Shown here: positions 11,130 to 19,300 of the stretch, one piece after another | Layout of the letters: each line of letters begins with the position of its first letter | How positions within the stretch are numbered: position 1 is the stretch's first letter | Source: Rhynchospora pubera | Lineage: Eukaryota > Streptophyta > Magnoliopsida > Poales > Cyperaceae | Assembly: GCA_028095005.1 (NCBI GenBank) | Contig: CM051461.1 | Span: 173,173,144-173,237,143, forward strand | Reading direction: 5' to 3' | DNA length: 64,000 bases | Made by a program: the position numbers and the translations under genes | The notes under the pieces: generated by a model | What the model saw: only the letters and a program-made list of their open reading frames with translations | Told to the model about the DNA's origin: nothing | The model's database searches: none

Positions 11130-12547
11130 TAATATCCCAAATGTTTAATTTTTAATCTCATCTTAGGGCCAGACTGATGAGCCCCACATATCCCAGCGTG
11201 AACTTCTTGCATTACTTGTTGTGCCTCCTCCTTAGAGACACACCGAAGCCACATTTGATCATACGATCTTCGATAGAGAGTATCATTCACATAAACGTAT
11301 CGGAGAGATCGTCTTTTTATCTGTTCTCTCAATGCCCTATTTACTGGCAATATCCCTTGCCGAAAATACTCCAGAAATGGTTTTCTCCAATCTTCTTCAT
11401 CTTCCATTTCTTCCATATCCTTATTTTCTTCTTCCTCCAGAGCAGCGACTTCTACGCAAGAAACATTTTCTTCATCAGGTTCGAGACTCATGAAGTATGG
11501 AGAGAGTGATCTTCGATTACGAATGATGACTTGTACTTCCTTCTCATCTGGGTCGCCTAGCTCTTTAGCCAGCCTGGCTAAAGCATCCGCCTTCCCATTC
11601 ATAGCTCTAGAAACTTTCTCTAGTGTCACATGTGAAAACTGTGCTATCAACTCAAGAGCTTTCTCATGATACTTGATTAATTCCGGCTTGACGGTCTGAT
11701 ATTTTCCTGTCACTTGGTTTAGGATCAGTTGGGAATCTCCATGGGCCCGTAATCGTTTGATACCCATGCTTATTGCGATTTCAAGACCTGTAATCAATGC
11801 TTCATATCCTGCTTCATTGTTAGTACATGGTTCGGTGAGTGCAAAAGAATGGCGCAGAATGCCCCCTTTAGGTGTTACAAAAACTAAACCAATCCCCGCT
11901 CGCATCCTAGGCAGCCTAGGTCTCACAGCGGGTTGAATCGATGAGGCACCATCAAAATACATTTCCCAATAAGGTTCTTCTTCTTCTTGCATCTGAATCG
12001 TCTCTTCATCTGGAAACTCACATGCTAGAGGAGAGTCATCTGGCACTGGGTGATGAGCCAGAAAGTCTGCAAGGGCCTGCCCTTTTATAGCCTTTTGTGG
12101 GGCGTAGGTTATATCAAATTCCATCAAAATAATAGCCCACCTGGCCAATCTTCCTGTAAGCATTGGCCTAGTCATCAAGAATTTTAACGGGTCAACCTTC
12201 GAGATAAGGATGACTTTATGTGCCAACATATAGTGTCTCAATTTCTTAACAGCGAACACTAATGCCAAACAGTGTTTTTCAATGGGCGAATACGAGTGTT
12301 CTGCCCCCACTAACATTCGACTGAGATAGTATAGTGCGTTTTCCTTGCCTTCGTCATTCTCTTGAGCCAACAATGCCCCCAGTGATCCTTCCAAAGCGGT
12401 GGTATAAAGAATCAAAGGTTTTCCAGGAATAGGTGCAGTTAACACTGGTGGATTGAGGAGATATGCCTTGATGTCTTCGAAGGCCTTGTGGCATTTATCA
12501 TCCCATTTAAAAGGAACATCCTTCTTTGTGAGATGGGTGAAGGGTTT
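11021..12547 (-). CDS. RNase H, second archaeal-type RNase H and integrase N-terminus, middle of pol
   Basis: The open frame continues Pol after a frame change at about 12545-12548; the first ATG is at 12445. It begins with the end of the RT connection and the gypsy RNase H (ALEGSLGALLAQ, HCLALVFAVKKLRHY), whose first catalytic Asp appears lost (Ala in LYTTALEG). It continues with a second RNase H whose Asp-Glu-Asp-Asp set is complete counting from the ATG: D165 (YFDGASS), E211 (NNEAGYEAL), D237 (HGDSQL), D287 (GKADALARL). A degenerate first and intact second RNase H is the hallmark of the Tat clade. After an acidic linker come the HAGICGAH and YYWPTM integrase motifs. The frame then overlaps the integrase ORF by 109 bp in another frame. 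Confidence 0.9.
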   Translation of the reverse strand, partial: KPFTHLTKKDVPFKWDDKCHKAFEDIKAYLLNPPVLTAPIPGKPLILYTTALEGSLGALLAQENDEGKENALYYLSRMLVGAEHSYSPIEKHCLALVFAVKKLRHYMLAHKVILISKVDPLKFLMTRPMLTGRLARWAIILMEFDITYAPQKAIKGQALADFLAHHPVPDDSPLACEFPDEETIQMQEEEEPYWEMYFDGASSIQPAVRPRLPRMRAGIGLVFVTPKGGILRHSFALTEPCTNNEAGYEALITGLEIAISMGIKRLRAHGDSQLILNQVTGKYQTVKPELIKYHEKALELIAQFSHVTLEKVSRAMNGKADALARLAKELGDPDEKEVQVIIRNRRSLSPYFMSLEPDEENVSCVEVAALEEEENKDMEEMEDEEDWRKPFLEYFRQGILPVNRALREQIKRRSLRYVYVNDTLYRRSYDQMWLRCVSKEEAQQVMQEVHAGICGAHQSGPKMRLKIKHLGYYWPTMILIVKGMRRDVTRVRSMETSYINTRTPYIPR

Positions 12548-15500
12548 TAATTCTGCCGGAAAGATTTGCTATGAACCTTCGAATATATGCTAATCGTCCC
12601 TGTAGAGATCTCAGCTGTCTTAGGTTCCGGGGCGGTGGCAATCCTTGAATTGCTTTGATTTTCTCGGGGTCGATCTCGATTCCTCGGTGTCTCACTACGA
12701 ATCCCAAGAATTTTCCCGAGGAAACCATAAAAGCACATTTCAACGGGTTGAGTTTGAGAGCATGAAGTCTCAATCTTTCGAATACTACCCTAAGATGTTG
12801 TAAGTGTTCTTCTTGAGAATGTGCCTTTACCACTAGATCATCCACATAGCATTCCACCACTTTATGTATTAGGTCATCAAAAATTTTGGTCATAGCCCTT
12901 TGGTATGTTGCTCCTGCATTCTTTAATCCGAATGGCATGACCTTGTAGCAATAAATACCTATTGGTGTGCGAAAAGCGGTGTGCTTTTGATCTTCCTCAT
13001 CCATCTTTATTTGGTTATACCCCGAATACCCATCCATAAAAGAGAAGACCTCGTAAGACGAGGTGTGATCTATGATTATTTCGGTGACGGGCAACGGGAA
13101 GTCATCCTTTGGGCATGCTTTATTCAGATCTCGAAAATCTACACAAACCCGAATTTGACCGTTCTTCTTTTTAACAGGCACTATGTTGGCTATCCAATCG
13201 GGAGTTTCCTCTTCTCGGATAAATCCTGCTTCGATCAGCTTTTTTACCTCTGTTGTGACCTTTTCTTCCAACTCTATCCGCATCCTTCTGGGCGCTTGTT
13301 TAATGGGCTTGAAACTTGGGTCTATTTTTAATTTGTGAACTGCCACTGTAGGATCCAGCCCCGGCATCTCACTATAAGTCCATGCAAAACAGTCGATGTA
13401 CTCCCTCAAGAGAGCTTCAAGTCGTTTCTTATTTTCAGGAGAGAGAGAGGCACTCACAAAGGTGGGTCGTGGTTCCTCCTTTGTTCCTAGATTTACCTCA
13501 AGTAACTCATCTATCGTATTCTGGCCTCCTTCTTCAAGTTCCTTCGGTGCCGTTTTGGCTGCTAATATGAATTGTTCTTCCTTCTCTTCTCCCGTATCGT
13601 TTGTTGCATGGGATACAAAGGGCATTTCCCTTGTTTGGTTCCCTTTTACTAAAAGATATGTTGGATTGTGTACATTCCAGAAGCGCTCACACGCCTTTTG
13701 GATTCTTATATTCTCATGGGTTTGATCGTACCCCAATCCTTTGGTGTATCTTTTCTTGCCATCTATTCCTTCGATCTTTGAAGGATTTCTGTTCCACATT
13801 TCTCGAAAGAAATCTGCTCTTGTTGGATCTATAGGACCGAAACAACGAAACTTCTTAAAAAGGGAAACCAACTCTTTCCGACAATATTTCTGTGCCTTGA
13901 CCGATCTTAGCTCTTTATTTTCCTCGCCCAACCATTTTTCTGCATTTTCATCTGAGGGTCGTTCACTTCCAAACTGATCTCTTTCAGCCTTGTAAAAGAG
14001 GATAGGTGGTTGCATTGTCTTTTTCTTACCGATATATTCTACTTTAGCCGGAACTAAAAAGACTTCCAGTCGTTCGACTTGGTTCGCACTTCTTGGTGTT
14101 AAATCTCGATAATAGTCTTCAGGTATCAGATCGACAGTGAAGGAACAATGGCATTCCTCATTCTCGATACTATATTCATCTTTTATGGATGGTTTCCTAT
14201 TGATCTGAGATTTCATTCCACTTGATGTACCCTTATCTGGTTGTGATTCCTTGATCACGAATCTAACTTTCATCGTTTTCTCTCCTTTTTCAGTTGGTGA
14301 AGGCTCCGCGTTTTCCTTCCTATTCTCGTATCTGGGAGAATCGAAAATTATGATGGCCTCTGAAGATTTAGGGGCGAAAAATTTCGCATCTGATAATTGA
14401 ACCTCATTCACGGAAAATGGATACTTATCTCCTCTTATCGTCTTCTGTTGACCGTCTGCAATATATTTTATGCACTGGTGGAGGGTCGAAGGTACCAAGT
14501 GATTCTCGTGTAGCCAGGGTCGCCCCAGTAATGCTCGGTATGAAGTATCTGCATCTATGATGTAGAACTTCACATTAGTTTTTAATTCCCCGACTTGAAG
14601 TGGCAGAGTGATTGCCCCCAGCGCCTTTCGAGGGTGTTGGTCAAATCCTCTAATTGACGGTGTTTCTTTGGACAGATTCTTTATGCTTAAGGAAAGGTAT
14701 TGTAAACACTTCAATGGTAGGATATTGACTGAAGACCCGGGATCTATCAATATTCTTTTGATCCTGACTCCTCGTGTTACTCCTGTTATGTATAAGGGTC
14801 GGTTATGTGCAGACTTTCCAACCAGTAAATCTTCCTCTGTAAAGGTAATCAATTCCGCCGGGTCAACATATGAAGCTTCTTCAGTCACTTCATCAATCGT
14901 ACAAGTTTGGAAACCTTCTGGATTTTGCAGGGCATGTATCAGGATTTCCCTTAATTCTTGTGACATCATTAGGGCGTCAAAGACACTGAGTGGGGCAGGT
15001 ATCTGCCGAAGATGTGCCAGTACATTATAACTGTTCGCCGTTGGCCTTCTCTTTTCTGACAAATCCTTCGTCTGGCTTACTCCTTTTGTGTTCTCTTTGG
15101 AAGGTTGTCGTTCGGGTATGTATGTACCGGAGCGAAGGGTAACATTACACTCATCTGAGCATGATGATGGCGGTTCATTTTCCTCTTCTGGTTCGAACAT
15201 TGTTTTGAGGAAGAATTCATCTTTCTCTTCATGGTACTCTTTCCCTATATTTTCAGGACGAATCACAACAGGTCCTTCTTCCGAGCTATCGTAATACTCG
15301 TTGATTTCAAAGCTGCTCGAACTATCATAACCATTGAATGACTCTTCTGGATCAAACTCACAAGTAAATGTGTTAATGAATTCGTCCTCGTATATTTCTA
15401 GCATTTCTTCCCATCTCGGGTTCCGTCGGGCTGACCGGTTTCGGAGTTGGGTGTTCCTTGAGGACGAGGGCCCCCGTGTCCTCATATGTCTCAACTGGGC

Positions 15501-16355
15501 TCGCCTGTCTTGCCACATTCTATATACGGGACATCTTTTGGTAGCGTGACCTCTTTCTAAATGATACAAGAAGAATTTGGAGTTGTCCCTTCGCCTGGTT
15601 CCTCCTGATGACCGCATATTGTCCCTTAAGACTTCCCTGAGCCAAGCATAATATTCCGCTCCTTCAGCTGGTGAAGTAGGCGGTTCCTGCAGACCATCTC
15701 TTCTTCTTGTCTGCTCAAGTAATGCCCTTCGAGCAGAGCGAGCTCTCTCAGTTACCGAGTACCCACGATCCCTTTGATGACGCTCTCTTCTGCGATTCCT
15801 CCTGGTGGGGACTGTTCGTACTTGGGCAGGTGCCATAGGCTGTGTTCTTATGTGCGGGATTCCCCACATCGTCATAGGGATTCCTTCTAATACCACTGGG
15901 GTAGAATTTGGTCCTATTGAGTTCCTTAGATTTTCATTTCCTGAAGAAGTTATCCCATGAGTTCTTGTGCCTAATCGTTCTGGTATTGCTGGTTCAGTAT
16001 TAGGATTGCGACTTGATCTTGGAGATTCTATAGTTTGTTCAGGAGGGCTCTTTCTTATGCTTTCTTCAATCGGGTGTTTCAGATTCTCCTGGTTAGGATC
16101 CTTCTTATTTTTTCGCCTTTTGCGTCGTTTGTCACTTTTCCCTCGGGGGACCTGATCAGCTTGGTTCTCAACCTGGGGAATCTCCAAGGGTGTATCGGCC
16201 CGAGAAGGTTCTTCTGATAAAGGTGTAGTATGACCATCTACTGATTCTTTTCTGGTCTTGTCATTATTTTTCTCTTCTTCTGTATCATTTCTTGTTTCTC
16301 TGATTATAGGTCGTAGAGTTTCTACTGCAGCCTTGATCGCTTCCTCATTCGTGCG
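12507..16355 (-). CDS. Protease and reverse transcriptase ORF, 5' part of pol
   Basis: Open directly after the Gag TAA and in the same frame as Gag; no ATG is needed if the stop is read through. Counting from the TTG at 16187 (1,226 residues): a very basic N-terminus, a FLYHLERGHATKRC knuckle-like motif (about 206-219), acidic linkers, an aspartic protease with DPGSS at 482-486 and ALLGRPWLH near 553, a long linker, then reverse transcriptase about 950-1175 with VDFRDLNKACPKDDFPLP, MDGYSGYNQI, MPFGLKNAGATYQR and the YVDD active site at 1114-1117. The ORF ends in a premature TAA at 12507 because of a frame change in an A-run at about 12545-12548, just after the RT thumb. RT copies the genomic RNA; the protease processes Gag-Pol. 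Confidence 0.93.
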   Translation of the reverse strand, partial: RTNEEAIKAAVETLRPIIRETRNDTEEEKNNDKTRKESVDGHTTPLSEEPSRADTPLEIPQVENQADQVPRGKSDKRRKRRKNKKDPNQENLKHPIEESIRKSPPEQTIESPRSSRNPNTEPAIPERLGTRTHGITSSGNENLRNSIGPNSTPVVLEGIPMTMWGIPHIRTQPMAPAQVRTVPTRRNRRRERHQRDRGYSVTERARSARRALLEQTRRRDGLQEPPTSPAEGAEYYAWLREVLRDNMRSSGGTRRRDNSKFFLYHLERGHATKRCPVYRMWQDRRAQLRHMRTRGPSSSRNTQLRNRSARRNPRWEEMLEIYEDEFINTFTCEFDPEESFNGYDSSSSFEINEYYDSSEEGPVVIRPENIGKEYHEEKDEFFLKTMFEPEEENEPPSSCSDECNVTLRSGTYIPERQPSKENTKGVSQTKDLSEKRRPTANSYNVLAHLRQIPAPLSVFDALMMSQELREILIHALQNPEGFQTCTIDEVTEEASYVDPAELITFTEEDLLVGKSAHNRPLYITGVTRGVRIKRILIDPGSSVNILPLKCLQYLSLSIKNLSKETPSIRGFDQHPRKALGAITLPLQVGELKTNVKFYIIDADTSYRALLGRPWLHENHLVPSTLHQCIKYIADGQQKTIRGDKYPFSVNEVQLSDAKFFAPKSSEAIIIFDSPRYENRKENAEPSPTEKGEKTMKVRFVIKESQPDKGTSSGMKSQINRKPSIKDEYSIENEECHCSFTVDLIPEDYYRDLTPRSANQVERLEVFLVPAKVEYIGKKKTMQPPILFYKAERDQFGSERPSDENAEKWLGEENKELRSVKAQKYCRKELVSLFKKFRCFGPIDPTRADFFREMWNRNPSKIEGIDGKKRYTKGLGYDQTHENIRIQKACERFWNVHNPTYLLVKGNQTREMPFVSHATNDTGEEKEEQFILAAKTAPKELEEGGQNTIDELLEVNLGTKEEPRPTFVSASLSPENKKRLEALLREYIDCFAWTYSEMPGLDPTVAVHKLKIDPSFKPIKQAPRRMRIELEEKVTTEVKKLIEAGFIREEETPDWIANIVPVKKKNGQIRVCVDFRDLNKACPKDDFPLPVTEIIIDHTSSYEVFSFMDGYSGYNQIKMDEEDQKHTAFRTPIGIYCYKVMPFGLKNAGATYQRAMTKIFDDLIHKVVECYVDDLVVKAHSQEEHLQHLRVVFERLRLHALKLNPLKCAFMVSSGKFLGFVVRHRGIEIDPEKIKAIQGLPPPRNLRQLRSLQGRLAYIRRFIANLSGRIKTLHPSHKEGCSF

Positions 16356-16358
16356 TTA
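16356..16358 (-). other. Single in-frame TAA between Gag and Pol
   Basis: Gag ends at this TAA (context GAC TAA CGC) and the frame stays open for the whole protease-RT ORF, so Gag and Pol differ only by one stop codon. This is compatible with stop-codon readthrough, or with a stop acquired by mutation from an originally fused gag-pol. Confidence 0.9.
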
Positions 16359-19300
16359 GTCAGTGATCGCCAAGTCACACAATGATTCTAGGGTGGCAAG
16401 TATCGTCATGTTTTGTTGATGTATCACCGTGACCGTGTCGAAAAACATGCTCATCTTCTCCTCCAACCTAGAGATGACGCCTTCATGTGATCCAACGGGC
16501 TCTTTTCCTTTTCTATCTGGTGAGCACGAGCCTGTTTCCTTTATTACAATCCCTTTATCCTTCCTTCTGGCGGATGTTTCAGCGAGAAGTTCAGTACAGA
16601 GCCTTGGCGTTACTTCATCATCATCTGAGTCAGTATCACTAAAATTGACCACATTACAAGTTTCGTGATCATCTTGTTCATCATCTGTTTCCATGTCTGA
16701 TAGTTCATCATCTGTTTCCATGTCTGATAGTTCGCCCCTCTGCAGGACCTCATTCCTATGGTTACTTCGCGACGCCTCGCCATGTTCCCATGTTTTATCC
16801 TCTGATGGCTCATATTGCCCCCACATCTCTCGGCACCAGGATTCTTTCGGGAGATATAATATATCTTTGTTGGATCTAAAGAAGGAATACGGAGAGAGTT
16901 TTACAGCCTTTGAATACAAGGGACTTTCTGCTAACTCCTCTTCTGTGTAATCCTCGGGTGGGGCTATTCTTATTTCACAATCATAAAACATTCCCCACTT
17001 TGGATACTTCTTCCATGGACATACTACTGATGCTTCCAATGGAGGCCTTTTTCTTTTTTCCACTGTGATTCTGGTATCAGAGGGTAATTGAAAGTACTCA
17101 AGTAGTTCGGTGTTGGTCATGCGGGCCTCATGGATCGCTATTGTTTGATAAGCTCCTTCCACATCCCCTCGGCTTGCTATCCACGGGTACGGGATTGTCG
17201 GGTCATATCGTCGTTTCTTGCATGTTACATGTCTCTCGGGTGGTATTGCCGCACATATTTCCATACCCCCATTCATTGGAATGTGTATCATTCTTACGTT
17301 TTGATATTCTGATTCATCTGAATCTGGTGCAATATCCTTTTTCGGGTTGTTCTCGCCTTCTTCTGATGGTTCTTCTACCCGCTCACCTTCAGTGATGGCG
17401 TTGCAATACTCATATTGATCATATTCTTCTTCCAAATCTTTGTCTGTATGAGTACGCAATACTCCCTTCATCTCTCTATCCACAAGGAGGAGTACTTCAT
17501 CTATCAGTTCCGACTTAATCTCAGTCTGAATCTTTCTTGGGTCGGCGAAGATAGTTACTGTCAGCTGTGGATCTTCTGGATTTTCGGAGAACGCGATTTC
17601 TATAATGTTTATGTCGAGTGGTGCTAGAATTGGTCCCGGGTTGATTTCAAATTCTATGGCTTGCTCTTCCTCCCGGTGTGGCACAACATCGTTATCTTCT
17701 ATCTCCATTTCGTCTCCTTTTATATCTTCGAACGAGTCCCATCCTGTCCACATGTTATGACAGGACCCCTGGGAGGGAGTTTCTGTTCCATCTTCCTCTT
17801 CAGTGTCTCCCCATCCTTGGGCGACGATGCCTTCTATTCCCCATCCTAAGTTGATGTCATCACCATTTTCGTCAATACTCAATTGTCGAAATGAGAATTC
17901 GATTTCATTTTCAGTTTCATCATCATCACTAGAATATTCAATTGGATCCATACCCTGAGATATCCTTATTTCGCTCATCATGGTTCGGATAATCCGATGC
18001 ATTTCTGGGTATAGAGTGAAATAGTCTTCCAGGGTAAAGTCTTCATCCGATAGGTACTCATCTTCTGAGTATTGTGGTTCTTCCGTTTCCTCTGGATCTT
18101 GTTCTTCAAAATCATCTCTCCACGGGTCTTCCCCGGTAGGACCCTCATATCCTATCGAGTAACAGTGCTCATCATGACTGTATATTTTTCTATTTTTGTC
18201 TCGCCGATACACCAATAGTGGCTTCGAGGTACCTTCACCGTGTTTGTTCTTGATTGGCGATGTGTCGCTTTTGAAGTGCACATGTTGTAAGCTCTCGCCT
18301 TGAGATTGACTCATGTATCTCTGAATGGTTGGTCTTATCTTTTCAATGATCTTTCTATTTTCTTCCTCCAAAGTTGCGGTATAAATGGATCGCATTAATT
18401 CTAACTCTTCTTGTATGGCCCGGTAACTAACTGAGATACGAGCTGTACGTTTTGGCCTTCGGGCTAGAGGTGTCGCCATATTCGCAGGAGGTTGATCGTC
18501 CATCGAGTCTGTCATGGTGACACCGTTGCAATGTTCATGTCTATCTAGACATAAGGATTTCTCCTTTCCTTTTGAAGTACTAATCTTGGCATTTGTTTTT
18601 GCTCCTGAAATCTTTGCCATGACCTGCTGGGGAATAAAATGTTCAAGCGTGATAGGCTTTGGGACTTTCTGCACGTACTTTTCATTTTTGTCTTTCTTAG
18701 TCCTTTCGCCCATCCCAGCAAGTTGCTTAGCTCTAGCCAATGTTATCGGCTTTTCCTTTTTCTTCCTGTTTTCCTTTGATCGACTGAATATGACTCTCGG
18801 AGCGGGAATGTTCTCCGTAGGTTGGGGGTTGCTTTTGGCTTGGAGGTCACTATGCATTTTTCTTAGTAACTTCTTAGATTTCTTGGATAGGTGGAGGACC
18901 CAAGGTTGATGCGATTCTGTTTCGTCTTCCGATCCTACACAAGATATCATGTTAACTTGGAAGTGCGGTTTTGGAGTTTGTTGAGCCTCTTTAGGTATTT
19001 TTATCTCTCCCTCTTGTATTTGATTTTCCAACCAATCTTTAAAGATGTAACACCCCTCAAGATTGTGTCCGAGAATTCTATGGTAAAGGCAATAATTAGG
19101 ATCATCGGACTTGTCTGCCTCTTCGGGTCGCTTGCACTGTGGTAGTTGCATGCCGTGCCTTATGGCAATTTTAAACAGCTCATCTATGTATTCTTTCTTG
19201 AAAGAATAAGGCCTTTTCCTCCGTTCTCGTAGGCTTATGCCAAACTTCCGTTGGCCTGATTCTCTATTATCATCCCTTTCTGCTCGCTTGTTCTCGTCAG

